From contig CAMNII010000002.1 of the NCBI GenBank assembly GCA_946540435.1, positions 23,202 through 87,201 of the forward strand: a stretch of DNA of 64,000 nucleotides, written 5' to 3'. Below are positions 1-8,395 of the stretch, in pieces (the stretch's first letter is position 1; every line of letters starts with the position of its first letter). Source of the DNA: an uncultured Prevotella sp. (lineage in GTDB: Bacteria; Bacteroidota; Bacteroidia; Bacteroidales; Bacteroidaceae). The notes beneath the pieces were generated by a model that worked only from the letters and a program-made list of their open reading frames with translations, was not told the DNA's origin and ran no database searches. A program made the position numbers and the translations under genes.

Positions 1-1111
1 GATAGTCGGTGAGTTCCACGGGGTCGAGGAGGAACACGTGGGGATTGCTGACGCCAAGCTGCAGTTCCACGAAGGCCGCAATCTCCATGAGGTCGTCGAG
101 TTGGCAGTCGCCACGGTCGAGTTGCTCGAGGTAGCCGAACGTCTGCTTCTGCACATCAGCCAGCACGCCGGCCAGCAGCCGCTTGTATTCGACGGTCGGT
201 GCGAGGAACCGTTCGGCCACGACGTTATCGATATTCTTGATGAAGACCATGTCGGCATCGATGTCGTTGAGGTTCTCGATGAGTGCGCCATGGCCGCCCG
301 GACGGAACAGCAGGGTGCCGTCGGCATTGCGGAAGGGTGTTGCCACTTCGGGTTTCTCTCCCTGCGCCGGCATCTCGGCAGCGATGGTGTCGGTGCTGGG
401 TTTCTGTTCGGAGAAGGTCACGTCGAGGGTGACACCATAGCGTGACTCATACTTCGCCTTCACCTCGGCAATATGTTGACGGAACAGGTCGAGATGGGCG
501 TGGCTGACGGTGAAATGGACGTGTGCCTGTCCGCCGGCGGCAGCATAGCAGGCAGCCTCGCGCAGATGCTCCTCGGCAGGTGTGACGGCTCCGTCGGCAG
601 TCTCATGGAACAGCAGCAAGCCTTTGGGCAGCTGTCCGTAGTTCAGTCCGTCGGCCGTCAGGAGGTTCTTCACCACATCCTTATACCGTCCGGCCTCGAT
701 GAGCTTGCAAAGGCCCATACCCTCGTTTTTCTTGCACTGCTGGCAGAGGGCTTTATGGAAGGCGAACTTCTTGATATTGTCGAAGAACTCCTTTTCGAAA
801 GGTGTCGTCGGCACGTCGTAGTCGGCGTTGAGGAAGGCAAAGAGGTTTTTGAACATGCGCGACGCAGCACCCGACGCAGGCACGAACTTCACCACGCGGT
901 GGTTCCCTGCCGTATAGTCGTCGAAAGCCTTGAGATAGCGGCTGCGCTCGCGTTCCGACGGCACTTTGATGCTGTTGGTCACGGAGGCAGGAGCTTCCAA
1001 CCGCAGGAATGGGAAGCCGTGAGCAATCTGTCGGAGTTGTTTTTCCACTTGCCCGACGGTCATACCACGGGCAGCAATCTGTTGCTGGTCTTTAGATGAG
1101 AAGATATCCAT
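1..1111 (-). CDS. DUF4301 family protein (3' part outside window)
   Basis: Reading the minus strand from the ATG at 1111 gives about 370 codons open to the window edge, so the C-terminus is missing. The N-terminus is MDIFSSKDQQQIAARGM. Further on are the motifs KFVPASGAASRMFKNL, LFRPGGHGALIENLN and DADMVFIKNIDNV, which I recognise as those of the DUF4301 family of Bacteroidota. Family knowledge: these resemble nucleotide-sugar pyrophosphorylase folds (the GASRM and GGHGAL loops look like nucleotide and sugar contacts), but the reaction is not established. The plus-strand open frames over this stretch are shadows. A -7 box on the minus strand at 1132-1139 fits the chosen start, giving a leader of about 16 bases. 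Confidence 0.85.
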   Translation of the reverse strand, partial: MDIFSSKDQQQIAARGMTVGQVEKQLRQIAHGFPFLRLEAPASVTNSIKVPSERERSRYLKAFDDYTAGNHRVVKFVPASGAASRMFKNLFAFLNADYDVPTTPFEKEFFDNIKKFAFHKALCQQCKKNEGMGLCKLIEAGRYKDVVKNLLTADGLNYGQLPKGLLLFHETADGAVTPAEEHLREAACYAAAGGQAHVHFTVSHAHLDLFRQHIAEVKAKYESRYGVTLDVTFSEQKPSTDTIAAEMPAQGEKPEVATPFRNADGTLLFRPGGHGALIENLNDIDADMVFIKNIDNVVAERFLAPTVEYKRLLAGVLADVQKQTFGYLEQLDRGDCQLDDLMEIAAFVELQLGVSNPHVFLLDPVELTDY

Positions 1112-1131
1112 ATTTCTTTTTTTTAACGGGT

Positions 1132-1139
1132 CAAAGGTA
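1132..1139 (-). promoter_or_regulatory. -7 promoter box for the DUF4301 gene
   Basis: On the minus strand this reads TACCTTTG, a perfect match to the Bacteroidota primary-sigma -7 consensus TAnnTTTG. It lies about 20 bases upstream of the ATG at 1111. An A/T-rich stretch with TTTTTGC lies about 25 bases further upstream. Confidence 0.7.
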
Positions 1140-1212
1140 TACATTATTTATAAATATCTGCAAAAATACAAAAAATACGACAACAAACTGCACTTCTCTA
1201 TCAACTTTTTTG

Positions 1213-1220
1213 TATTTTTG
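1213..1220 (+). promoter_or_regulatory. -7 promoter box for relA
   Basis: TATTTTTG matches TAnnTTTG. It overlaps the TTG at 1218 that would give the longest open frame, so that TTG cannot be the start. The ATG at 1251 leaves a leader of about 25 bases. Confidence 0.65.
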
Positions 1221-1250
1221 CATGGTTTTTATGAATTAGCGACTTTTCGA

Positions 1251-3461
1251 ATGGATAACAAACGACTTTTCACTGATACAGAGCAGCAACAGGCAGACGA
1301 GCTACGCAGCAGGCTGCGTGAGTTGTTAGGAGCCGACCTCACCGATGCCGACATGGCACTGGTGGACCACTATTGGCAGGAAGCAATCGACGGGGACACC
1401 GTGGTGCGCGACGTCTTCGGGCTGAACCCCCTACTCTGCGCCCTCCAGACAGCCGTCATCTCTGCCGAGGAGACAGGGCTGCGCCGCGACGGTGTGATGG
1501 CCGTCCTGCTCTATGCCGTGGGAACGCTTCCCGAGGAGAAAGAACTTGCCGGCGTTGCCCCCATCCTCCGCGGACTGGTCAGGATTCAGGAGCTATACAA
1601 GAAGAACCCCGTCATCGAGAGTGAGAATTTCCGTAACCTCATCCTCTCGTTTGCCGAAGACATGCGCGTCATCCTCATCATGATTGCCGACCGCGTGAAC
1701 CTGATGCGGCAGATACGCGACACGAAAGAAGAAGGGGCACGCCATCAGGTGAGCCTCGAGGCCAACTACCTATATGCGCCGCTGGCCCACAAGCTGGGAC
1801 TGTACAAGCTGAAGAGCGAGCTGGAAGACCTCTCACTGAAATATCTGGAGCACGATGCCTACTACATGATCAAGGACAAGCTGAATGCCACCAAGCAGTC
1901 GCGCGACGCCTATATCGAGCGGTTCATCGGGCCTATCGAGCAACGGCTCAAAGAGGCTGGGCTGCACTTCCACATGAAGGGTCGCACGAAGTCCATCCAC
2001 TCCATCTGGCAGAAGATGAAGAAGCAGAAATGCGGCTTCGAAGGCATCTACGACCTCTTCGCCATCCGTATCATCATCGACAACCCCACCTCGGGAGCCA
2101 CCGAGCACGCGCTGTGCTGGCAGGCCTACTCCATCATCACCGACATGTACCAGCCCAACCCCAAGCGGCTGCGCGACTGGCTGAGCGTTCCGAAGTCGAA
2201 CGGCTACGAGAGCCTGCATATCACCGTCCTCGGACCCGAACAGAAGTGGGTGGAGGTACAGATCAGGACCGAACGCATGGACGACATCGCTGAGCGCGGA
2301 CTGGCTGCACACTGGCGATACAAAGGCATCCACGGTGCCGAAGGAGGACTCGAGGAGTGGCTCAGCAACATCCGTACCGCACTGGAAGCCGGCGAAGGCG
2401 ACAACCTGCAGGTGATGGATCAGTTCCGTATGGAACTGTGCGAAGACGAAGTATATGTCTTCACCCCCCATGGCGACCTGTTCAAACTGCGGAAAGGAGC
2501 CACCGTGCTCGACTTCGCCTACAACATCCACACCAACATCGGAAACCACTGTACCGGGGCACGCATCAACGGAAAGAACGTGTCTATCCGCGAGGAGCTG
2601 CACTCTGGCGACCAGGTGGAGATCATCACCCAGAACAACCAGCGGCCCAAGCAAGACTGGCTGAGCTTCGTCAAGACGAGCCGCGCCAAGTCGAAGATAC
2701 GCCTGGCCTTGAAAGAGACTCAGACCAGCGACCTGCAGATGGCCAAGGAGATGCTGGAGCGACGCTTCAAGAACAAAAAGGTGGAATTCGACGAAAGCAC
2801 CCTATTCCAAGTCGTCAAGCGCATGGGGTTCAAAGAGATGAGCGACTTCTACCGGCAGGTGGCAGATGCCAAGCTGGATGCCAACGAAATCATCGAGCGG
2901 TACATCGAGCAGCGCGACTTCGACCAGAAGAAGAACGCCCCGCAGCCTGCACAGTCGGCCGAGGCCTTCAGCATGGAGTCGATGAACGCCCAGCTTCCCG
3001 CCGCCACGGGCCACGACGACGTGCTGGTCATCGACCGCAACCTGAAAGGACTGGACTATTCGCTTGCCAAGTGCTGCCGACCAATCTACGGCGACGACAT
3101 CTTCGGCTTTGTAACCATCAGCGGAGGCATAAAAATCCATCGCACCGACTGCCCCAACGCCCCTGAACTGCAGCGACGCTTCGGCTACCGGGTGGTACGC
3201 GCCAGATGGAGCGGCAAGGGAGCCTCACAGTATTCCATCACCCTGCGTGTCATCGGAAACGACGACATCGGCATCGTCAACAACATCACCAACATCATCT
3301 CGAAAGAGGAACACCTCATCATGCGGAGCATCAACATCGATTCGTCCGACGGACTGTTCCGTGGAACGATAGTAGTGATGCTCGACGACAACACCCGCCT
3401 GCAGTCACTCATCCGCAAGATACAAAACGTAAGAGGCGTCAAACAGGTAGACCGCATCTGA
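1251..3461 (+). CDS. relA: RelA/SpoT-family (p)ppGpp synthetase with degenerate hydrolase domain
   Basis: A long Rel protein of 736 residues. It would make (p)ppGpp from ATP and GTP/GDP in the stringent response. Order: N-terminal HD region (about 20-200), synthetase (about 215-400), TGS (VYVFTPHGDLFKLRKGATVLDF, about 410-470, given here as separate motifs VYVFTPHGDLF and KGATVLDF), and an ACT domain at the end (SITLRVIGNDDIGIVNNI). The synthetase motifs are intact: RTKSIHSIWQKMKKQ, YDLFAIRIII, VPKSNGYESLHITV and VQIRTERMDDIAERGLAAHW. The hydrolase is not. The usual LLHDVVEDT is replaced by LLYAVGTLP, and the ADRxHNMR site reads ADRVNLMR, so the metal-binding His-Asp pair is gone. I infer a synthetase-only RelA, with a separate SpoT-type hydrolase needed elsewhere. 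The ATG at 1251 is preferred over the TTG at 1218 because of the promoter. Confidence 0.93.
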   Translation: MDNKRLFTDTEQQQADELRSRLRELLGADLTDADMALVDHYWQEAIDGDTVVRDVFGLNPLLCALQTAVISAEETGLRRDGVMAVLLYAVGTLPEEKELAGVAPILRGLVRIQELYKKNPVIESENFRNLILSFAEDMRVILIMIADRVNLMRQIRDTKEEGARHQVSLEANYLYAPLAHKLGLYKLKSELEDLSLKYLEHDAYYMIKDKLNATKQSRDAYIERFIGPIEQRLKEAGLHFHMKGRTKSIHSIWQKMKKQKCGFEGIYDLFAIRIIIDNPTSGATEHALCWQAYSIITDMYQPNPKRLRDWLSVPKSNGYESLHITVLGPEQKWVEVQIRTERMDDIAERGLAAHWRYKGIHGAEGGLEEWLSNIRTALEAGEGDNLQVMDQFRMELCEDEVYVFTPHGDLFKLRKGATVLDFAYNIHTNIGNHCTGARINGKNVSIREELHSGDQVEIITQNNQRPKQDWLSFVKTSRAKSKIRLALKETQTSDLQMAKEMLERRFKNKKVEFDESTLFQVVKRMGFKEMSDFYRQVADAKLDANEIIERYIEQRDFDQKKNAPQPAQSAEAFSMESMNAQLPAATGHDDVLVIDRNLKGLDYSLAKCCRPIYGDDIFGFVTISGGIKIHRTDCPNAPELQRRFGYRVVRARWSGKGASQYSITLRVIGNDDIGIVNNITNIISKEEHLIMRSINIDSSDGLFRGTIVVMLDDNTRLQSLIRKIQNVRGVKQVDRI

Positions 3462-3533
3462 GCCGGACTGCCCGGAGCCGGTTCCTCCTTCACGGGCGTT
3501 CCCAATTTCAAACTACACGGAAAACGCTGTATT

Positions 3534-3643
3534 CCCTAAGAGAATACAGTGTGATCCCTAAGAGAATACGGTGTAATCCCTAAGAGAATACAATGTAATC
3601 CCTAAGAGAATACAATGTAATCTCTTAGAGAATACAATGTGGC
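3534..3643. repeat. Five tandem copies of a 22-bp unit
   Basis: Copies start at 3534, 3556, 3578, 3600 and 3622, each exactly 22 bp. The unit begins CCCTAAGAGAATACAATG and ends TAAT. Copies 3 and 4 are identical, copies 1 and 2 differ by one to three bases, and copy 5 is changed to CTCTTAGAG at its start, which makes a short inverted repeat. The array lies between the convergent relA and purF-like genes, so it is at the 3' end of both. Confidence 0.95.
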
Positions 3644-3693
3644 GTAAACGCCTCGACGTAGACTTGGTTGATTTTTCCTTGTCCGCCTTGTCC

Positions 3694-5121
3694 TTATCTG
3701 TCCATGCAATCGGCGGGTGTGATGTCTTCGCCGTCGAAGCAATGGGTGCAGATTTGGCATTTGGGGAGTCCGATGGACTTGATGAGCGTTTCGAGTTTTG
3801 CGAAACGCAGCGTGGTGATGCCCAGCCGGCGGGCAATCTCGTTGACCATCATCTTATATTCCGGCGAGTCGGTGCGGATATATTTTTTCAGGTCGCAGTC
3901 GTCAGTTCCTTCGAAGTCTCTGATAATCCGGCGGGTGATGAGTTCCATATCGCTCTTGGAATTGGTAAAGCCGATATAGGGACAGCCATAGACCAATGGC
4001 GGGCAGGAGATACGCGCATGGACCTCGCGTGCCCCATAGTCAAAGAAGGTCTTGATGTTGTCACGCAGCTGGGTTCCCCTGACGATGCTGTCGTCACAGA
4101 TGACGACACGCTGGTTGTTCAGAATGGCATGATTGGGAATGAGTTTCATCTTGGCTACCAGGTCACGACGCACCTGACTGCCAGGGGTGAACGAGCGCGG
4201 CCACGTGGGGGTGTACTTCAACACGCCTCGCTTATAAGGTATTTTCCGCCCTTCGGCAAAGCCCAGTGCCATGCCCACACCCGAATCGGGTATGCCACAG
4301 ACGAAGTCGGCTTCGACATCGTCCTCCTCACCCATCATTCGTCCGTTTCTCTCGCGCACATCCTCGGTATTGATTCCCTCGTAGTCGCTGGTCGGGAAGC
4401 CATAGTACACCCACAGGAAGGCACAGATCTGCTTGCATGTCGAGGGTGGCTGCATCACTTCTATGCCTGTGGCGCGGAGCCTGACGATTTCTCCCGGGCC
4501 TACGTCGCGCAGGATCTTGTAGTCGAGGTTCGGGAAGGCCGTAGACTCACTTGACACGGCAAAGCCTTCGTCTTTCTGTCCGATAATCATCGGGGTGCGC
4601 CCTAAGAAGTCGCGTGCACAGATGATGCCGTCTTCCGTGAGGACGAGCATGGAGCAGGAGCCTTTTATCTTCTTGTATACCAGGTTGATGCCTTCGACAA
4701 ATGTCTCACCCATGTTGATGAGCAAGGCCACGAGTTCGGTCTGATTGATTGTGTTGGCGGACTGCTCGGAGAAGTGCATATGAGCATCAAGAAGCTCACG
4801 GGCAACCTCTTCCAGGTTGTTAATCTTGGCCACCGTGACGACGGCATACCGTCCGAGGTGCGAGTTGACGATGATGGGCTGCGGGTCGGTGTCGCTGATG
4901 ATGCCCAAGCCCTGACAACCTTTGAACTTGCTGAGTTCGTCTTCGAAGCGCGAGCGGAAGTAGTTGCGTTCCAACGAGTGTATGGACCTGTTGAAGCCTT
5001 CTTCCGGGTCGAAGGTCACGAGTCCCGCACGTCGGGTTCCCAGATGAGAGTTATAGTCTGTTCCGTAGAAGAGGTCCTCTACGCAATCTTTTGTCTTGAT
5101 GGTTCCGAAAAAGCCGCCCAT
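3694..5121 (-). CDS. PurF-like phosphoribosyltransferase lacking the glutaminase nucleophile
   Basis: A 475-residue protein built like amidophosphoribosyltransferase: N-terminal Ntn-type glutamine amidotransferase domain (about 1-230), then a phosphoribosyltransferase domain (about 250-440). The PRPP loop is intact (VVICDDSIVRGTQL), as is the flanking PTWPRSFTPGSQVRRDLV. A C-terminal CQICTHCFDGED resembles the cysteines of Fe-S type PurF. The N-terminus is MGGFFGTIKTKDC, with Gly where true PurF has the catalytic Cys after Met. The Arg of GHVRYPT and the HNGN oxyanion residues are not recognisable either. So I infer it cannot hydrolyse glutamine, and may use ammonia, another amine, or act as a regulator. 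I recognise this MGGFFGT type as widespread in Bacteroidota, where it is normally annotated amidophosphoribosyltransferase. Preceded by a hairpin and the MaoC-like gene on the same strand. Confidence 0.85.
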   Translation of the reverse strand: MGGFFGTIKTKDCVEDLFYGTDYNSHLGTRRAGLVTFDPEEGFNRSIHSLERNYFRSRFEDELSKFKGCQGLGIISDTDPQPIIVNSHLGRYAVVTVAKINNLEEVARELLDAHMHFSEQSANTINQTELVALLINMGETFVEGINLVYKKIKGSCSMLVLTEDGIICARDFLGRTPMIIGQKDEGFAVSSESTAFPNLDYKILRDVGPGEIVRLRATGIEVMQPPSTCKQICAFLWVYYGFPTSDYEGINTEDVRERNGRMMGEEDDVEADFVCGIPDSGVGMALGFAEGRKIPYKRGVLKYTPTWPRSFTPGSQVRRDLVAKMKLIPNHAILNNQRVVICDDSIVRGTQLRDNIKTFFDYGAREVHARISCPPLVYGCPYIGFTNSKSDMELITRRIIRDFEGTDDCDLKKYIRTDSPEYKMMVNEIARRLGITTLRFAKLETLIKSIGLPKCQICTHCFDGEDITPADCMDR

Positions 5122-5174
5122 GTGGTTATTTCTGCTGTTTGTTGGGTGAATAAAAGAAGTATCTTTAAACGCAA

Positions 5175-5200
5175 CAGGGCGGAAACATAGTTCCGCCCTG
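5175..5200 (-). terminator. Hairpin between MaoC-like gene and purF-like gene
   Basis: Perfect 10-bp stem (CAGGGCGGAA and its complement) with a 6-base loop. On the minus strand it is followed by TTGCGTTT, a weak T run. It may end part of the MaoC transcript or attenuate reading into the purF-like gene. Confidence 0.6.
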
Positions 5201-5211
5201 CCGTTTGCTTG

Positions 5212-5679
5212 TCATTGGTTGAAATAGTAGAGGAAAGTCGCAAAGCCCTCGAGTGCCGGTTTGCGCTGGCCTTCAATCTCGATGATGAAGTGGATCTCGG
5301 TCTTGCAGATGCCGCGGAGGTTCTGTATGCCGCTGAGGATGGCTTTAGTACGCACGCGGTTGCCGGTGATGACAGGCTGTCCGAAACGCATGTCATTCAT
5401 GCCGTAGTTCACGAGCATCTTGATATTCTTGACTTCAATGATCTGGTTCCACATCGATGGCAGCAGCGAGAGCGTCAGATAGCCATGAGCAATGGTGCTC
5501 TTGTAGGGGCTCTCCTTGGCAGCCCGCTCCGTGTCAACATGTATCCACTGATGGTCATCGGTAGCATCAGCAAAGAGATTGATACGCTCCTGGGTTACTT
5601 CCACCCAGTCGGAAGTGCCTATTTCTTGTCCCAGATGAGACTCGAAGTCTTCGTATGAAGTGATGATTAACTTATCCAT
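5212..5679 (-). CDS. MaoC-family (R)-specific hydratase / hotdog protein
   Basis: A 155-residue single-hotdog protein of the MaoC/PhaJ type, which hydrates 2-enoyl-CoA (or ACP) substrates. The hydratase motif is complete: FADATDDHQWIHVD holds the catalytic Asp and His, and STIAHGYLTLSLLPS follows. The C-terminal strands (GNRVRTKAILSGIQN, KPALEGFATF) fit the fold. The start at 5679 lies 22 bases downstream of a perfect -7 box. The substrate cannot be told from sequence; the neighbouring genes give no fatty-acid context. It is the first gene of the minus-strand unit leading into the purF-like gene 90 bases downstream. Confidence 0.88.
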   Translation of the reverse strand: MDKLIITSYEDFESHLGQEIGTSDWVEVTQERINLFADATDDHQWIHVDTERAAKESPYKSTIAHGYLTLSLLPSMWNQIIEVKNIKMLVNYGMNDMRFGQPVITGNRVRTKAILSGIQNLRGICKTEIHFIIEIEGQRKPALEGFATFLYYFNQ

Positions 5680-5701
5680 TATCCTTGTGCAAAATGCGAT
5701 G

Positions 5702-5709
5702 CAAAATTA
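5702..5709 (-). promoter_or_regulatory. -7 box for the MaoC-like gene
   Basis: Minus strand reads TAATTTTG, matching TAnnTTTG, about 22 bases upstream of the ATG at 5679. Confidence 0.7.
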
Positions 5710-5806
5710 CGCATTATTTTTGAATAATCCTTGTTTGCGGCCACATATTTTCAATAATAATCGTTAAATTTTTAAATAATCTGTCAGCTCATGCCTGTCT
5801 TTTTAC

Positions 5807-5814
5807 TAATTTTG
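5807..5814 (+). promoter_or_regulatory. -7 box for the M3 peptidase gene
   Basis: TAATTTTG matches TAnnTTTG and ends 25 bases before the ATG at 5840. With the box at 5702-5709 it forms a divergent promoter pair. Confidence 0.7.
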
Positions 5815-5839
5815 CATTAAATATAGAAGATGTACGCAC

Positions 5840-7930
5840 ATGGACAGTATTTCCGAAACAAATAACAGCACTCACGTCAACCCGTTTTTCACCGAATGGG
5901 ACACTCCGCACGGAACAGTTCCCTTCGACAAGATAACCATTCCCGACTACGAAGAGGCCTTCATCGAAGGCATACGGCGTGACAACGAGGAGATTGACAA
6001 GATTGTCAACAACCCCGAGGAACCCACCTTCGACAATACCATGATCTTCCGCGACGAGGAGAAAGGAGAACACTACTACGACTTGCTCGACCGCGTGTCG
6101 AACGTGTTCTCATGCATGTTGAGCGCCGAGACCTGCGACGAGCTGGAGGAACTGGCGCAGAAGATGTCGCCCATCCTCACGCAGCATGCCAACGACGTCA
6201 GGCTCAATCCGAAACTCTTTGCACGCATCAAACAGGTGTACGAGAACCACCGCGAACTCACTCCCGAGGAGGACATGCTGCTGCAGAACAGCTACGACGG
6301 CTTCGTCAGAAGCGGTGCGCTGCTCAGCGACGAAGGCAAGGAGCAGCTGCGGCAACTGACCGAGGAAGCTGGCCTGCTGACACTGCAATTCTCGCAGAAC
6401 CTGCTCAAGGAGATGAAAGCCTTCACCCTGCACCTGACCGACGAGGCAGACCTGGACGGCCTGCCTGACTCGGCCATAGAGGCTGCTGCACAGGCCGCCC
6501 GCGAGCACGACAAGGAGGGATGGCTGTTCACCCTTGACGCACCGAGCTACACCCCCTTCATGACCTACAGCACACGGCGCGAGCTCCGTCGGCAGCTCTA
6601 TATGGCCCGCAACACCGTATGCATTCACGACAACAGCGAGAACAACCTCCGTATCTGCCAGCGACTCATCAACCTGCGCAGGGAGATGGCACAACTGCTG
6701 GGATATGACACCTATGCCGACTACGTGCTGGTGCATCGCATGGCTTCATCGACGGAGAATGTATACAAGCTGCTCAACGACCTGATCGACGCCTACAAGC
6801 CCACCGCCATCAACGAGCGCGACGAGCTGAAAGCCGTTGCCAAGGCTGACTTGGGCGACGAGAAGATGCAACCATGGGATTCGGCATTCTATTCCCACAA
6901 GCTGAAGATGGAGAAATACAATCTCGATGCCGAGATGCTGCGCCCCTACTTCCAGCTGGACAAGGTCATCGAGGGAGTCTTCGGACTGGCCAACCGCCTC
7001 TACGGCATCACCTTCAAGGAGAATGCCGACATTCCCGTCTACCACCCCGACGTGAAAGCCTACGAGGTGACCGACCGCGACGGCAGCTACCTGGCAGTGT
7101 TCTATGCTGACTTCCATCCACGGAAAGGCAAGCAGGGAGGCGCATGGATGACGGAGTTCCAGGGACAATGGATCGACCGCAAAGGCAACAACGTACGCCC
7201 CCACGTGAGTGTCGTCATGAACCTCACGAAGCCCACCGACGACAAGCCGGCACTGCTCACCCTGGGCGAGGTAGAGACGTTCCTCCATGAGTTCGGGCAT
7301 TCGCTCCACGGAATGTTTGCCAACACACGCTTCGAGAGCCTCTCTGGCACCAACGTATGGTGGGACTTCGTGGAACTCCCCTCGCAGTTCATGGAGAACT
7401 ACGCCGTTGAGCGCGACTTCCTGCGCACCTTCGCCTACCACTACCAGACCGGCGAGCCGCTGCCCGACGAGCTCATCGACCGCATCATCAACAGCCGCAA
7501 CTTCATGGTGGCCATGGCTTGCCTCAGACAGGTGTCCTTCGGACTCCTCGACATGGCCTACTATACACAGCGCGAACCCTTCGAGGCCGACATCATGACC
7601 TTCGAGAAGGAAGCATGGAAACCCGCCATCATCGGACGACAACTCAACGACACATGCATGACCGTGCAGTTCTCACACATCATGGCAGGAGGCTATGCCG
7701 CCGGATACTACAGCTACAAATGGGCCGAAGTGCTCGACGCCGACGCCTTCGCAGTATTCAAGCGCGAAGGCATCTTCAACCCTGCCACGGCACAGCGCTT
7801 CCGCGACTGCGTGCTCTCACGAGGAGGCACGGAGCACCCGATGACTCTGTACAAGCGCTTCAAGGGAGCAGAGCCTACTATCGACGCCCTGCTCGAACGC
7901 AATGGCATCAAGAAGACAGTCACGACATAA
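5840..7930 (+). CDS. dcp: M3-family peptidase (peptidyl-dipeptidase Dcp / oligopeptidase A type)
   Basis: A 696-residue zinc metallopeptidase of family M3, the usual length. The catalytic zinc motif is HEFGHSLHGMF (His, Glu and His of HExxH), with the third ligand in the following helix region (the SGTNVWWDFVELPSQFMENY area, given here as WWDFVELPSQFMENY). C-terminal MAGGYAAGYYSYKWAEVLD is the substrate-closing segment typical of Dcp. There is no signal peptide, so it should act in the cytoplasm on oligopeptides. Dcp (dipeptide release from C-termini) and oligopeptidase A are hard to separate by eye; Dcp is the more common assignment in this phylum. It is followed by the dCMP deaminase gene 28 bases downstream on the same strand. 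Confidence 0.9.
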   Translation: MDSISETNNSTHVNPFFTEWDTPHGTVPFDKITIPDYEEAFIEGIRRDNEEIDKIVNNPEEPTFDNTMIFRDEEKGEHYYDLLDRVSNVFSCMLSAETCDELEELAQKMSPILTQHANDVRLNPKLFARIKQVYENHRELTPEEDMLLQNSYDGFVRSGALLSDEGKEQLRQLTEEAGLLTLQFSQNLLKEMKAFTLHLTDEADLDGLPDSAIEAAAQAAREHDKEGWLFTLDAPSYTPFMTYSTRRELRRQLYMARNTVCIHDNSENNLRICQRLINLRREMAQLLGYDTYADYVLVHRMASSTENVYKLLNDLIDAYKPTAINERDELKAVAKADLGDEKMQPWDSAFYSHKLKMEKYNLDAEMLRPYFQLDKVIEGVFGLANRLYGITFKENADIPVYHPDVKAYEVTDRDGSYLAVFYADFHPRKGKQGGAWMTEFQGQWIDRKGNNVRPHVSVVMNLTKPTDDKPALLTLGEVETFLHEFGHSLHGMFANTRFESLSGTNVWWDFVELPSQFMENYAVERDFLRTFAYHYQTGEPLPDELIDRIINSRNFMVAMACLRQVSFGLLDMAYYTQREPFEADIMTFEKEAWKPAIIGRQLNDTCMTVQFSHIMAGGYAAGYYSYKWAEVLDADAFAVFKREGIFNPATAQRFRDCVLSRGGTEHPMTLYKRFKGAEPTIDALLERNGIKKTVTT

Positions 7931-7958
7931 CACCATACAATAATATCACCATAGTACG

Positions 7959-8381
7959 ATGAACGACAAACAACACAAACTCGACCAACGCTACCTCAGA
8001 ATGGCACGGATATGGGCCGAGAATTCCTATTGCCAGCGCCGACAGGTAGGAGCACTGGTGGTGAAAGACAAGATGATCATCAGCGACGGCTATAACGGCA
8101 CGCCGAGCGGCTTCGAAAACATCTGCGAAGACGACAACGGCGTCACCAAGACCTACGTGCTGCACGCCGAAGCCAATGCCATCACCAAACTGGCACGCTC
8201 GTCGAACAACAGCGACGGCTCGACACTCTACGTCACCGCATCCCCCTGCATAGAATGTGCGAAACTCATCATTCAAAGCGGCATACAGCGGGTGGTTTAC
8301 GGCGAGAAATACCGACTGACCGACGGTATCGAACTGCTGCAGCGCGCTGGCATCGAAGTCGTACTCCTGGAAAACGAATAA
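7959..8381 (+). CDS. Deoxycytidylate deaminase
   Basis: A 140-residue zinc deaminase of the dCMP deaminase (ComEB) type, which makes dUMP for thymidylate synthesis. The zinc site is HAEANAI (His plus catalytic Glu) and SPCIECAKLII (two Cys). The motif GYNGTPSGFEN near residue 45 is characteristic of dCMP rather than cytidine deaminases. It sits 28 bases after the peptidase gene and 14 bases before the S41 protease gene, so it is probably co-transcribed with both. Confidence 0.9.
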   Translation: MNDKQHKLDQRYLRMARIWAENSYCQRRQVGALVVKDKMIISDGYNGTPSGFENICEDDNGVTKTYVLHAEANAITKLARSSNNSDGSTLYVTASPCIECAKLIIQSGIQRVVYGEKYRLTDGIELLQRAGIEVVLLENE

Positions 8382-8395
8382 TCATCACATCCCTC

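Noticed and set aside
38..1099. Two plus-strand open frames at the start of the window
   Set aside because: They lie opposite the DUF4301 gene, whose minus-strand frame is continuous and carries recognisable family motifs.
1218..1250. TTG start for relA adding 11 residues
   Set aside because: The TTG is inside the -7 box, so it would not be in the mRNA.
3534..3643. CRISPR array
   Set aside because: The units follow each other directly with no spacers; this is a plain tandem repeat.
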